Source: Takakia lepidozioides (taxonomy: Eukaryota; Streptophyta; Takakiopsida; Takakiales; Takakiaceae). Taken from it: a DNA stretch of 60,000 bases. This document shows positions 1 through 13,259 of the stretch, piece by piece. The translations under genes and the position numbers were made by a program. Under the pieces are notes generated by a model. The model did not search any database. It saw only the letters and a program-made list of their open reading frames with translations, and had not been told where the DNA came from. The stretch covers positions 68,512,001 to 68,572,000 of the forward strand of contig CM060733.1 of assembly GCA_030704615.1 (NCBI GenBank), read 5' to 3'. Position 1 is the stretch's first letter. Every line of letters starts with the position of its first letter.

Positions 1-3000
1 GGCCTGCACGAGAAGTCTTTGGATTAGATCCTGGTGACAAAGAATTAGCAGTGTACCGAAACAATCCATTGGCTGGTTTCTGAGGGGGTGATAATTTGCA
101 CACTAAGCTGGGTTTCATTGGGAGTTGCCGGATTGAACCACAGGGAGTTGATGCTGCAGACTGTGCACCCAGTGAAGTGGGGCTGCTGCGTGCAGCTATC
201 CTCTCCCGTCGTTGAGCTCTCAACTCTTCCAACCGCTTCTTCTCTTCTTCATCCTACACGAGAGCAAGACAAGTTGGTCACACATTGTATGTTAATAGCA
301 ACCCAACTGCAATAATGGAAAAAAGAACTGAACAGACCAGACCAAACATACATTGACTGTGGGAAAGAGCCCACATGTTGGTAAGAGGTCCTTAGAGATT
401 CCAAAAGTGAAAAGAAAATGCCAACAGAAATAGCAAACGTGCACCACCAAGGGAGAAAAGATAGGAGTGCGAGTAGCACAAACACCAACAGACACACTTT
501 GAGAATAAGCTTACCTTCTCCTTTTTGCTCCTCAGGAGGTCAGCCTTGAAGGCCCGCAACTTCTCTGCCCGCAATTGTGCATCCACTGAGGGAGTGTGCT
601 TCTCAGACAATCTTCCATTCCGAGCAGTCATCTCTGCTTTCCTTCTTTCCAGGACTTCTTGCATTGCCTTCAGCTTTGCTTCTCTCTCTGCCCTTTTCAA
701 GCCCGACTCTTCCCTGAGCTTGGCATCTCTCTTTTCGCGATAGTGCTCATAAAACCTTCCTTTTCGTTCTTTGGGAGACTCACCCCCCTCTTTCACACCA
801 TCACCTGCAAGCTTTTGATTACCAATGTCCACTAGGAATTCCATGTGATGGTTGACAGCAGAAGTCCAGCATAATGAATCTCGGCCCATTTTTCGATCCG
901 GCATCAGGAACAAGTCATCTGGTGCAAAGTCTTTGGCAATGATAGGGTCCTTTTGTGCACACTTTTCCTGGTTGACAGGCATCTCAGATTCCAAACGAAG
1001 ATCGCCTCTCCACCCAAGGCTCGAATAATCTTGTGCTAAAGCACGAGCTGGCACAATAAAAGCATCCTCTGACACTTCTTGCTTTTCAGTTTGAAGTCGA
1101 TCGCTAGGTCTGGTGGTAGTCAACTCATTTTCCTGACCCACAGTCCTATTCCTGCTCAGATCAGATTGCCAAACTCGCTCCGGAATGATGAAAGAGTCAT
1201 CCACTTCTGGTCCTAGCTTCTGCGCAGCCACACTGTCAGGTCCAGAATATAAAGCACCCCTGGATGTAGATTTGGTGTGACGATCAGGTAGCAGTAAAGC
1301 CTCTTCAGCTGGTCCTGGTAACTTCCCGTAATCGGCTGTGGTGAGCACCGCCACAGGCCCAGCAGTTTCGGAACCAAAATCAAGCCCAGACCGCATGAAT
1401 TGGGTTGTTCGACCAGGCCAGACCTGCAACTCCTCCCTTGCATCCTCAGGAAACAATTGAGAATTACTCTGGGCAACATTCTGCTGCTCAATCTCGGGAT
1501 GCAGTGAGTCTGAGTCATCCGCAGTCACAAGATTGTGACCCTCTAAGCTTATTGGCATCATATCACCACTATCATCCAGGCCATCAGTCTGTGCTGTCTT
1601 CATGCTCAAGTCCCTGCCCAAGTCTCTACCTCCACTCCACCTCTTCAGCACGGGTTTCTCAGAAACCTGTGACGTTGCACTGTCTGTGGATCCTCTGCAA
1701 CTCCCCTGCTTCAAAAGCTTCCTCTTGGAAGATTTACCAGAGTCCCTCCTTTTGGTCTCAAAAAGGCTAATGGCATCCTTAACACTGAGTCGCACACGCT
1801 CACCATGCATGCATACAGAGTCGTCCTCCTCGTCCAGAGCAGAATCAGTTTCATCCAAACTCTCGCTTGTTTCAGACTCCCTCCCACTGGTCCTGTCCAT
1901 GTTTGAACCTGAGTTGGAGGTGATGTAATTGATATTCCTAATCACGACCATTCCTGACCGTCGCATGCCAGAGCGTCCAACTTGTACTTTTCGCATAGGT
2001 GAAGAAGACCTCCACTTTGGGGATGAGGACCTTCGAGCCAAAAGCTGCATGGAAAGCTTGTCACTGGGTGATTGTGCCTCCTGTTCTGTTGGTGACTCAC
2101 TGTCATGATCTGGAAGCACAGTAGGTTCGACTGCCTGGTCTGTGCCAGAAGCAGAAGTTTCCCTCGCAGAGCTACCCACAGCTTCATGCGCCTTTTGTGC
2201 ATAGCTGTGCTTTTGTAAAGCCTGAGCTGATGATGAGTGCACAGTGGTACTCATCTCCATCACATGGGCATTCCGCTCTGCATGTGTAATCATATGTGAA
2301 TAACCAGGGCCCATCCCCTGCTGCCGCGCATGAGAAACCAGGGCACCAGGATGATCAGGACTATGCTGCCAGCTCTGGTCTGATGACTGCCCTTGTGATG
2401 CCGTCCAGCTTGCAAGACCTTCAGCATGTTTCTGCAGCTGAATGCCATTATCATCAAGGTAACCACCCTGGTTGGCACAAGATGCCTGCTGACCACTCCG
2501 TGAGGAGGAATGATATGAGCACGCATCATGGTGATCACCATCAGTTTCATGTGAAGGACCAACACTGCCCCTCAGTAGAGGACCTGCTGGGGAGTGGTTG
2601 GGCAGGCTGTGTGAAGGGTGGCTTGCCCAAGCACTGTGGGTGTGATGCCCTCGGACACCACAGCCTGCTGCATCCAGCTCACTGCCAGACTCAGCAGCAG
2701 TGTCTGCTGCATACCTACTCACTGGTAGCCTGTGGGGTGGAGAGGATTGAGATGGTAGACATTGCGAACCACCATTGAGAAAGACAGGTCCATCTTCAGC
2801 ATAAGCCCTTCCCACCATTTCCTGATCATGAACTTCACCTGAATTTGCTTGATTGAATCGGCCCCGCCCACGAGACCAATACTCTCCATTATTATCTCCA
2901 AGCCTGCTGGGACTCATAGCAGTTGCAGGGCCATCATAGGGCCCTCTCCGGCGATGCAAGTCGGAGCTGGAATAGCCCCTAACCTGCTGGTCGTCACCAA

Positions 3001-6000
3001 CAAAGCTTCGTCCATCAGCATACAAATTAGTGTGAGACCTGATGCTGACATTGTCGTAAACTTCATCAAGTCGCAAATCACCAGTATCACTGTGCATGTC
3101 TGACCACATGTCGGGGTACTCCCTAGGCCTGATGAATGAGCCCTCAGGGCTGGCAGGTACATGGCGAGGATCTGTTGACTCTGCAGCTGCCAGCTCCATC
3201 TCTTCTATCCAGAGCCCTGCTTCCTGCCTCTTCTTACATAAGGCCATGAACTTAGCACATGCATCCCTGTTCTCACAACGCAATAGGAAAATGCTTTAGT
3301 TGGAGAGTCGCAGGAAAATATAGCTAAGACCACAGTCCAAAGGGTGCAAGTTTAGCAACTCCCAGGTGAAGTTTCCGTGCACTGCAAGCGTCGGTACTAC
3401 AAGGGTTAAGGACAGTTCAAACCCCTGCAACCATTTTGAGTCATTCCATCCTTCTGAGGTTAAAATCACAAGCATGCAAACATGGCAGGTCTCAATGACA
3501 AGGGTAACAAAAAATTTGACTGGTCAACCTCTGCAAGCCAAACATTCTCTACAGATCACACTGGGGTGCACGGAAGTAGTTGTACCGCAAGCGATCAGCA
3601 CCAAAACATTCCGCAAAAACTAACAAATGTGCCATGTGCTGCATATCAAATCCTGCTGCTGATGCGCGAGCAAAGGCCATGCCTTGCTCCTTCTGCAGCA
3701 TCAACCATCGAGCATCCATTGCTCGTAACAAACGCCTCCTGCATTCCCATGTCCCTACCGTTGAGAAACCATGCCTATCTTGTACCTCATGGAAAACTGC
3801 ATCCAGATTTAAGAGAAGGGGCACTGCTTGCGCTAAGTGAAGACCCAAGAAGAGGTCCACACATAATGATAAGATCAAATTCACTATGCATCAATTTACC
3901 AGCCTTAAGTCCTTGTGCACAAATGAATTGAGAAAAAGATAACATACTTGGAGCTCTCGCCTGATCCAGGAATATCACCACCATCCAAAGAATTACGCCT
4001 TGACTAAGATCAACAAATATCACCCACCATGGGACATAAACCAAAATAAGTTTGATCAAAGGAAGATTCTGTGGATTTTTAACAATTAGATATCCAAAGA
4101 TATGGGTGAAAAGGAAGTACATTCTCTCTTCATTGAAGTAAGTGAAATGTCCATAAGAACAATTAACAGATGAACAAGGCAGTGATCAACACAAGAATTA
4201 AATATGACAGTACATTCATTAATGAAGGTCCCCAGCTAACGACTCTGAGGCCAGAGCAAACCTTTGGTGTTGCTCCAGCCTTCTCCAAACTCAAAGACAA
4301 TAAAACCTTGCTAGCTGCCACATACGCACCCAATATCAGTGTTCGCAAGCTGCAAATTTCTAAGAAACTTTGACTCATCTCCTGCAAAATGCTTTATTTT
4401 CATATCTTCGATTGACACGTATGCTCAGTCACAGGAAGTGTGTGAGGACAAGACCGCTAACAAAACTGCGACAGAAACACAGGTAGAAGCTTTCAAATGA
4501 TATCCATCAGAAACACGCACTAATGACAAATTCCCACCTAAAGATTCGTGCATCAAGCCAGCCAGCACTTCAGATATTTGTGGTTTTGAGCAACAGAAAA
4601 CATGGGAAAGGCTATACTACGGCCTGATATACTCCATCCAAGCTTTAAAACTGCCTGCCATTTTTCTCAGCAAATTCATTTAACACCACAACAGTTGACA
4701 GAAGCAAAGCATACAATGATCACAACATGTCAACAAGGAACAAAGCTCAAATGGCTGATGTGATGTTGCACCCTAAATCTTGCATCAAAATATACAAGAA
4801 ACTGCTATCCACAGGTATCAAGCAAAGACACAAAACTTCAACATCTCCAAAGTACCCTCCAGGATGCTGCACAGAGCAAAACCCACTTGACCTCCCCCAC
4901 CCATAGCAAGCAAAACAAAATTATAGAAATTCAAGAATGAATCAGTCGGAGACTCCAGCCTCATACCCTGAAACAATAGGGGGGGGGGGAACTCTGATAT
5001 GGAAAAACCTCCTAGGTGTTTGATCTTGCTTGGGGAGGGACACCAGGTTAGAACCAGAAAAGTTGCGTCACGACAGGAACATCTGACCAGCAGTCAGCAG
5101 TCCTTTGACCATACAGCAAGGCCAACTATTTTTCCATGCGGAAAAAGAGCATATACAGAACACTTTGATTTCATGGCATCAGCTGTCTCACAACAAACTC
5201 TTAATGGAAAGAGGTATGCATTCCAAGTCACTTACAATTCAGGAAGCATTACAAGCTAGACAAAGAACCCCCCTTACCAACCTCTTAAATGACTTAGCTG
5301 CCAGATCTGGTACAGACCTTTACTTGCAAGTCAGTAATAAGTACTGGAGAAAGAAAGAGAAACAATCACTTCTCCTTTCCTGTGGGTGAGGTGCAGAGCA
5401 GGTTTGATTGAGACCACTTCCAAGGAGAAATGTGTACGCCTTCCCACATTGCACCGCAATGTTCCTAATTATAAATGACCAACCAGCTAGCAGACTCCAC
5501 CCTCAGCTGCATGCCCAACTGAGCCATAAAGCTCCAAACTTTCCACCTGATTGCAGAGGGCAACGAGGAGTACTCTGATCCCTCACCATACTTTCCCCTA
5601 ATTTGCAGCAACTCCTCCTGACAGACCTTTTATTCAGTTGCAAGGACTAACCCTAACTGAAGAAGGCATGGGATGATAGGAAATCTGCAGACGTGCACAA
5701 GCCACAGCCACATGAAGTTTAGGATGAATGGATACCTGATGGGGGGGTGGCAGGTGTGGTTTTTGAAACTGAATTGTCAACCTGAACATGATGATGCAGG
5801 TGACGGGGTTAGCCAGCAGTCTGTTTGCTTCAAATCTCACAGCACATGTTGCAATTGTTGGACGACTCCCTAAGAGTGTAGGTCCAGTGTAAGTTGAATC
5901 ATCTGATCCATCCCAATTTGCTCAACAGCCCAAAGTTTGAGGAAGCCATACCCGTGAAGACTCACTGGATTGAATGCTAATGGCCTCCTCGAGTTGCATG

Positions 6001-7627
6001 AGTTCAGCCTCAACAGTACTGACACGTTCCAGCACTTCTGGCGTGCTGACAAATCGGACAAATCTGATGGCAAACAATCCCTCCAACAAATAAGCCCTAG
6101 TAGAAGCAAACTGCAGGTAGTCCTCACTATACCTAGAGAGAAAGCAAGCTTATAAAATTCTGGGCAGAATCCTAAAGCTAAGCTCCACCACACAGTTCCC
6201 TATTGATTTGAGTTGTGGCACCACAAGAGAGGAGGAAAAGATCACTCCACCAAAAACAGTGCATCTGATCTCCAAAAATTCAACATCTTATGACGTCTCT
6301 TGCACAGTAATCTGCTTAGACCACTTGTCTATCCCAGGGCAACCTGAATCTTTGTAATGACTTAAAATAACATTAAACCAGTGCTATGCGGACTTGCAAA
6401 CATACACGGGTTGTACAACAAGTACCATTAGAAAACATAAGTAGCATTAGTGGCAGCATGTGTGAAGGACCAGTAGGAAACCATATAAGACCCATACTAG
6501 CCAACAGAAGGCAGGCAAATCCCAGTCCGCAGACCAAAATGACACCCTCTACATGCAATGAGACCACTACGGGGTTCCCATGGAGACTAGAGAGGTAGGG
6601 CATAACAGCAGGGTGTAACTACATAGGTCACACTAACACTCATACTGGGATGATTTACATAAAGCGGCTCCCCCGGATGCAGGTGTGTACCTCTGTTACA
6701 TAGGTCTCACAAATTGACAAGAAGTCCCAATAAGTAGCCCCATGCTTCACTGGCCACACTAATGCATGCTTGAAACAGATATGATTGTGTAGCATAATAG
6801 CAATAGTCTGAGGGAAACTCTTCTAAAAATCACTGTCATGACCACAACCTTTCCAAGGTTCCTTTGGTAAACCAGGCCGCTTCATGTGAATCCTGATCGC
6901 CTGCATTTCCAAAGCCAGCAGGTGGCTGCAACTTGATCGAGTAGCCCCCTTTAGCAATTTGTTCCTCTGCTGCTTTTAAATGTGCAAGAAAGGGCTTCAG
7001 CAAGCCTGAAGCTAGCTTTTCTGTCTCTCCTCTGCATGCCACTAACAGCTCACACCTGGTCCAGAGTTGGACAAGTGAGAGTGAGTGCATGCAATCACTT
7101 TACAAAGGCAATGCGATCCTCTAACCAAAAAGGATCCAATAATGACAACCTCTTCTATTAAGAACGCACATTGCACTTCAAAGCACATACTAAAGGCAAA
7201 GGCACTCTATCGAGATCTAACGTAATAGTAGCAGTCAGTGTAGCTTACCGTCCTGCCCTATCGCTATCATCCTCCTATACATAACTAAAATACCTGCATA
7301 ACCAAGTTGTAATAGGCTCTGTAGGGAATCAGAAAAGTTACCCTTTCTCATTTCGGATCATTTAAGGAGGGAAGGCAAAGTAGCATACGATAATAATAGT
7401 TTCAAAACAAACACGACGTCGGATTGTTGACATGTCCCGGGGAGGGAGGGAAGTGTGAATGATGGGGATCGAAGACTTCTCCGATTCGAAAATCCAGTCA
7501 TTGCATAACTGGAAGCTCACCCATACGAGATTGAAAAATGTCAGCTTCGATGAGTAAGGATAAGACACCTGGTGCGTGTTGGAGTGAGCTGAAATATGGC
7601 ATAGTCCAGAGGCACGTCCGGCTTCAT
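1..7627 (-). CDS. CIP7: CIP7-like (COP1-interacting protein 7) gene, multi-exon, truncated by the window edge
   Basis: The CIP7 family is plant-specific; the founding member binds the light-signalling E3 ligase COP1. Exons that join in frame: 7627-7569 (starts [19 protein letters not shown]), 7055-6849 ([18 protein letters not shown]), 6063-5952 ([20 protein letters not shown]), about 3738-3586 ([19 protein letters not shown]), 3266-515 (opens [19 protein letters not shown], about 917 codons) and 253 to beyond 1 ([20 protein letters not shown]). Donors and acceptors are GT/AG and phases match, except at the join of the third and fourth exons. There either a small exon is unseen, or the fourth exon begins upstream at a CATGAG acceptor near 3,830, which restores phase. 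The long exon is Ser-rich and disordered, ending in a charged helical stretch with [12 protein letters not shown]. No stop codon interrupts the model, so it looks like a functional host gene. The stop codon lies outside the window. Confidence 0.9.
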
Positions 7628-8690
7628 GTTGACTACACCCTATACCAAGCTTGACGGAGGCGTCACACAAGCTTCACACCGTTTTTCTCATTGAGTACCG
7701 TTTCTATCAGCATAGTCACAGCTTTCGGCGTCTGGTTTCACACAAACATAGTCAGGAACAGGGCCTGAACCCTTGAGACCACAACGTTGACGCTATCTCC
7801 ATCGCTACACTCACAGAAGGGATTGATTGATGAAGCGCCAGAAGTAAAGGATGAAATACAACTGGAACAACAGCAAGGGGATCTAAGGAAACCGCAGATA
7901 AAAGCAAGCCGTAGAGATAGCGAGAAGAGGCGAAGTGAGAGGGCCAGAAGGGTAGGCCAGAGGTACGCTCGTCGCAGGAGACAAGGCGGAAGGCGCCGGG
8001 GTGGGTACGGCGGCCATAGCCACGATAGCAAAGCTCTGCTTTCCCGCTCATACGCGATGGACTTGCCATTCATTCCTCGACCCGCTAGCCTAGCTACGTA
8101 GGCTCACTCATTCCTCCGCAGAACCGTCCACTTACGTTGGCCTGCTGGGAATTATGCAGGTTACCTATGCTAATAAGTCCACCCTGCTGTTGATTATCTC
8201 TCTCTACTCAGGCTCAATTGTTCCCTGTCTGGAGTCTGGACCCAATACTTCCTGCTCACACACCTGGCTAATAACTGCCCTGCCGCTCCCCACCACGGCG
8301 CACCTCAATCTCCATCAATCCCGTTATTCACATAAAATCAAACACAAACAAGAAAAGGAAAGTGAAACCCAAGGATATTGGACCTTCTACTAACTAAATA
8401 GTAAGCACCATGTAGTATGGCGAGCTGGTTTGCATCGTATCAAACTATGTGTCACCCGGACATTCTCTTCAACCATGTCTCACCAAGCAATATTCCATGG
8501 GACATAGGGGGGAGGCCTTGGAGGCATGGGATGAGAAGAAGTCCCGCTTTCATTCAAATGTTGATGGGTCCACGGTGGAGTCAACCATACAACCGTCTCC
8601 CCAAAATTCAAAACTGAATTCTTCTTGATGAATGCGTGAAATAGAAGAGGCTGCACTAAATCAAGGTTGTTACTTTGACATAAGATTCCC
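7628..8690. promoter_or_regulatory. CIP7-like gene 5' flank, probable promoter and 5' UTR; no other gene seen
   Basis: This kilobase lies upstream of the CIP7-like start codon. About 7,780-8,100 is GC-richer and purine-rich on the plus strand, with short open frames on both strands (arginine-rich on plus) that resemble no family I know and are read as leader or promoter DNA. 8,100-8,690 contains nothing I can identify. Confidence 0.4.
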
Positions 8691-8779
8691 CACAGTCAGA
8701 ATAAGGGCGCCGCAGTTTACACTAGACAACTCTAGAGCTTACCTTCTGGCCATCGCAGGTTAGACCCATGCTATTGATG

Positions 8780-9570
8780 CAAGTCCACCTCTTCTATAGG
8801 ATGGCTGCAGCATTTCTTTCCGTCCACACTTTCAAGGCTTCCGCACTCATATAACATATGTTAGAGAGCAATTTTGATAGCTGACAGAGGATTTTAATGA
8901 GACAGTAAAACAATAGCATACATTTGCATACCTTCTCGGCCAGGTCCACACAGGCGGTGGCGATATAATGTAGTTTCTCCAATGACATCTATGGTTTGAT
9001 GGCTTTTGAGTAGTGCTTTGCTGTCTCTGACAAGATCATCTCCTAGGCTTGGGTCAGCGATTGTTACAGACTTGACAACTTTGGATCTGTACTTGGTCCG
9101 CAATCGCTGCCTGCAAGGACGATGGCATCCCGGACGAGGGCCTGGGTCTTATTGGGGATCTCACTCTCAATGATTTTCGTTTTGTGTAGGCCAAGTCGTC
9201 TTTTATGGAGCTCTGCAATGCAAATGCAAGCAATTGGTTAGGGATCCAGGTGGTCGAAAGACAGTAACATGCAAGGGCACTAACCGGAAAGAGGGCTAAA
9301 TCTCACCGAATAGAGGTATTCGACCATGGTGTCCAGGGTAAGCCGATACTAGGTGCGGCCTGCTTTCACCTTTGATTTACAACTCCGGATCGATGGCTGT
9401 TTTAAAGTCCTTCAGAGGTGCAAGTCCCACTTCTTGCACTCTATACAGCATATGTGAAATGTGCGTTACTATGAACGCCTTCTCTGTCACCCTGTCACAA
9501 AACACACACATTCCAATAATGGCACCGCCATTGGCCCGTAAGCAGAGAAGAAAGAACGACATTGAACCCG
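8780..9570 (-). pseudogene. Relic of the transposon methyltransferase gene (middle exons)
   Basis: Minus-strand fragments match middle exons of the methyltransferase gene at 32,250-36,830. VTEKAFIVTHISHMLYRV (about 9,510-9,460) parallels VTENAYVHTHMAHMLYKV at 35,450. YRLTLDTMVEYLYS near 9,330 parallels YRLTMDGMVEVIYE. RTKYRSKVVKSVTIADPSLG (about 9,100-9,040) parallels RTKYKSKLVKLVAIADPALG at 35,055. MSLEKLHYIATACVDLAEKV then follows in another frame, so there is a frameshift near 8,990. Exon order and spacing resemble the complete gene. It is an older, diverged copy with no methyltransferase motifs left, followed by an array of related palindromes and a transposase tail. Confidence 0.75.
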
Positions 9571-9639
9571 ATTGGATGGGTCCGATATTAGAAGTGGCTG
9601 CTACGCAGACAGTAGGTCTATCATGAACAAGTCATAGTA

Positions 9640-10093
9640 AGGGCTACGTTAATCCTCCATCTGAGGATTCGTTGGAAAGTTTTCGGATGACAGCCTCATC
9701 GGCCAATTCTCGTACCCATTTTTCATTATAATTAGGACTTGCGAGGACTCTGGGCCAGGTCTATAAGTCATCCAATTCCAAATGAAACCAGGATATAGTA
9801 CAATTACGACGTCATGATATGCTACAGAACTTGGATTTCTTAGCCTAAATCAATGGGTACAAAGGCACGGATATCTCGACGTGAAACCCAACGGTCAATA
9901 TTCACTAACTACCGTACGCAATTTCGGCGCCGCAATAGCGACTGCAGCGGCACATAGTATTTCCTGTCTTTATAACCATTACAAAAATGCAACTTCGTAG
10001 AAAAAATGTCATTTTCCATGTATAAAACTTGTCATCAAATAGCAATGTCACTTATCATCCCTATAACAGTGTCATTGTTGATCCATCATCTGG
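9640..10093. other. No gene seen
   Basis: Between the methyltransferase relic and the first hAT-like element I see no coding similarity. A motif GCAATTTCGGCGCCGCAATAG at about 9,920-9,940 is an isolated member of the GGCGCC palindrome family that becomes dense after 10,655. Confidence 0.4.
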
Positions 10094-10101
10094 GTCAGTT
10101 C

Positions 10102-10651
10102 CAGTGTTGGACTGGTATCGTATTTTGAACACACCATGCTGGTATTGGTACATAGGCCTTCGGCCAATTGTGATACCAGGGACGTATTGGTATTGGCAAA
10201 AATCTGAGATTTGGATACCATAGTGGTATCAATATTACCTGATTGGTGTGGTGTTTTACGGGTATCAATAGCAAGAGTTTTTAGAAATCGATGCCAGGGT
10301 ATTATCAATATTGGTCTGGTATAAAAAAAACTCATGATATGTTAAATATTGAAATGCCCACTTCTCATATGAATGTGTACAAGCATGCTTCTCATTGATT
10401 TTATTCCTCCAAGTATTGATACCTAGGTTTTCCTCACAAATATGGATATGGTACTGGTATCAGGTACCAGATTTTCAACCACCTACCAAATTGGTAGGGT
10501 ATCGTACACAGTATTAGGAAACAGATACCAGGCCAATACGGGTATATGCTACGTAGTGGCCTGAGGTGATACTGGACTAGTCTGGTACTTCGTACCAGTA
10601 TACATACCAGAATTGATACCAGTTTCTTATCGGTATACCAGTCCAACACTG
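10102..10651. mobile_element. hAT-type non-autonomous element (MITE), 550 bp
   Basis: The left end reads CAGTGTTGGACTGGTATCG; the right end is its near-exact inverse, ending CCAGTCCAACACTG. The 8-bp sequence GTCAGTTC flanks both ends directly (10,094-10,101 and 10,652-10,659), the target duplication length typical of hAT elements. The interior is rich in GGTAT/ATACC motifs and has no transposase, so it would need one supplied in trans. It sits just before the palindrome array. Confidence 0.85.
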
Positions 10652-11253
10652 GTCAGTTCATTCATATTGCGGCGTCGTAATTCATCGGTGGAGGGGCCGA
10701 CCGGTGTCAGGCTCGGACCATTCATTCCTATTGCGGCACCGCAATTCATCCAAAAAGACACCACATATCATCATGAGCGCTCTTTATCGTCTTCAAGATA
10801 GATCCGTTCATCTAAATTATGGCGCTGAAGTTCATCCAACGGTGGAACTCATCCAAGCGAGGAATGTTTTCCGTTCCTCGGGATGGGCCTATTCATCCCT
10901 ATTACGACGCAGCAATTCATCTGTGCCGGGTTCTGCGGATAGGGCCAATCATTCCATTCATCTCTATTACGGTGCCGTATTTCAACGGTGCGGGGCTATG
11001 ACGTTCTGCGGATGGGCTTATTCCTTTTTTATTACGGGTACGTTCATCCCAATTTTGGCGCCGAAATTCATCCGTGGGTCGAGATAAATTTTTGCTCACA
11101 AGTACGTTCATCCCTATTTCGGCGCCGAAATTCATCTGTGGGTGTAAATTCCTTTTTTATTACGGGTACGTTCATCCTTATTTCGGTGCTGAAATTCATC
11201 AGTGACGGATTTTTTTAATTTTTTTTTGGGTGGTTCCTCAAGATAGTCCGATC

Positions 11254-11988
11254 CAGTGTTGGGCGGTTCTCTAGTTTTGGGTAGAACCTGCAGGGTAGGT
11301 TCTATCTTGTGGAAAGTAAATAGAGAACCTCTGAGGCCGAGTACTTAAAAACATGGACAGTTAGAGAACTTGCGGTGCAGGGTATATCTCTGAGTTACAT
11401 TTTCACGGGTATGTTTTATACCGGTTCTTTAATGCAATTATCCGCCAAATCCGGTGCTCGGGTATATGGGTAGAGAACCGTATAGAGAACTGAGAGATGA
11501 TCCGGTTCCGAGTCCTGAATCTGAGTTCAAAAGTTATTATGGACAGAATAAATAAAAAATGTGCATGTATGAGATGGCCACAATTGTCAATAATTAAGCT
11601 CATTTTCTAGCACAACTAACACTAAACTTCCTCTAGATTGCATTGTTGGCCTGTTGGCATTCACTTCTAGCATTTTCACTACCCTTCTTCTTCTTCCTCA
11701 AGGCTTCCACGCTAACCTTAGATAACCGCCCTTATACCCAGGGTATGTGTCGGGTGCAGCTACCCTTACCTTCCCCTCTCATTCCAACTCGTAGGTCAGG
11801 TTCTTATGAATACTAGCTATTAGAGAACCCCCAGTTCGGTGAAGTTCACAGGTAAATAGATTTTGGTATCCGCCGGTTCAATCTTGACTAGGGTATTTGA
11901 AATTTTAATACCCGAGGTTAAGGGGGCATATACCCAGGTCCGGAACCGGCGGTTATTTCACCCAAAACCAGAGAACCGCCCAACACTA
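11254..11988. mobile_element. hAT-type non-autonomous element, 735 bp
   Basis: The left end starts CAGTGTTGGGCGGTTCTCT and the right end is its inverse starting TAGTGTTGGGCGGTTCTCT; about 29 bp match with two differences. GTCCGATC is directly repeated at 11,246-11,253 and 11,989-11,996, a perfect 8-bp duplication. No transposase frame is visible. Removing it rejoins a palindrome unit (GATC-ATCCCTATTTCGGCGCC), so it inserted into the existing array. Its ends share CAGTGTTGG with the 550-bp element, suggesting related transposases. Confidence 0.87.
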
Positions 11989-12060
11989 GTCCGATCATCC
12001 CTATTTCGGCGCCGAAATTCATCCGCGACGATTTTTATTTATTTTTGGTTTTTTGGTGGT

Positions 12061-12360
12061 TGTTTAAGCACGTTGGGGAGTTGGTTGTTGTTGGCTAGGA
12101 ACTCCACTTCATTGTGTCTCCCTGCCAAACCCCACCATAACCACTCGTTCTTCCACCATGTTGAGCTCTATCTGGTCTGCTAGCAAAAACACATTTGTTA
12201 GGGTGGGTTGGGCCACTTGTAGGAGAGTTGCATCCCGCACCCTTCTCATCAGCTCCTTATCCAATATCCCATACCAGAATTGGACTGCCTGAGCTTCCGT
12301 AATCCCTTGGGTTACACTTATCAAGCGCCTCATGCGAGTGTAAGCCTCCCTAGATGGGCC
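12061..12360 (-). pseudogene. Ty3/gypsy gag fragment
   Basis: The minus strand encodes REAYTRMRRLISVTQGITEA, then a stretch ending IELNMVEERVVMVGF. The last part nearly matches the start of the truncated gypsy element at about 52,290 (IELNMVEERVVMVGFAKET). It is therefore an internal piece of gag from the same retrotransposon family, about 100 residues, without zinc knuckles. It sits between palindrome units with no LTR, so it arrived as a fragment. Confidence 0.75.
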
Positions 12361-13259
12361 GATCATCCCTATTTCGGCGCCAAGATTCATCCGTGAGTGG
12401 AAATTCATTTTTGCTCACGGGTATATTCATCCGTATTTCGGCACCGAAATTCATCCGTGGGCTGAAATTCCTTTTTCTGGTACGTTCATCCCTATTTCGG
12501 CGCCAAAATTCATCCGCTTGCTGAATTTTGTGTCTGATAACGGGTACGTCCATCCCTATTTCGGCGCTGAAAATCATCCGTCGCCGGGATGGGGTGTTCG
12601 AAATTAGCTACGTTCCAAATGTGTTAATCTAGGAATTCATCTAGATGAAGACATTCTCGTTTGATTGTCATCCCATTCACCCCTATTACGGCGCCGTAAT
12701 AATGGTGTGACATCCATTTCTCATCCACTTTCGTGCCTGTTCATCCATATTGCGGCGTCTAATTCATCCATCCCGAGGGTTTCGAACTGTCATATCGGCT
12801 GTTCATCCCTATTAGATAGGGTTGTGATATCCCTTTTTCGTCCACTTTCATGCCTGTTCATCCCTATTGCGGCGTCGTAATTCATCCATCCCGAGGGTTT
12901 CGAACTGTCATATCGGGACTGTTCATCCCTATTACAATGCCATAATAGGGGTGTGACATCCCTTTCTCATCCACTTTCGTGCATGTTCATCCTTACTGCG
13001 GCGTCGTAATTCATCCATCCCAAGGGTTTCGAACTGTCATATCGGCTGTTCATCCCTATTAGGGCGTCGTAATTCATCCATCCCGAGGGTTTTGAACTGT
13101 CATATCGGGACTGTTCATCCCTATTACGGCACCGTAATAGGGGTGTGACATCGTTTTCTCGTCCGCTTTTGTGTTTGTTCATCCCTATTGCGACGTCGTA
13201 ATTCATCCATCCCGAGGGTTTCAAACTATCATGTCGGGACTATTCATCCCTATTACGAC

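Noticed and set aside
7752-8101. Arginine-rich plus-strand ORF and overlapping minus-strand ORFs near the CIP7-like promoter
   Set aside because: Several frames are open because of base composition; no similarity, and the position fits a 5' UTR or promoter.
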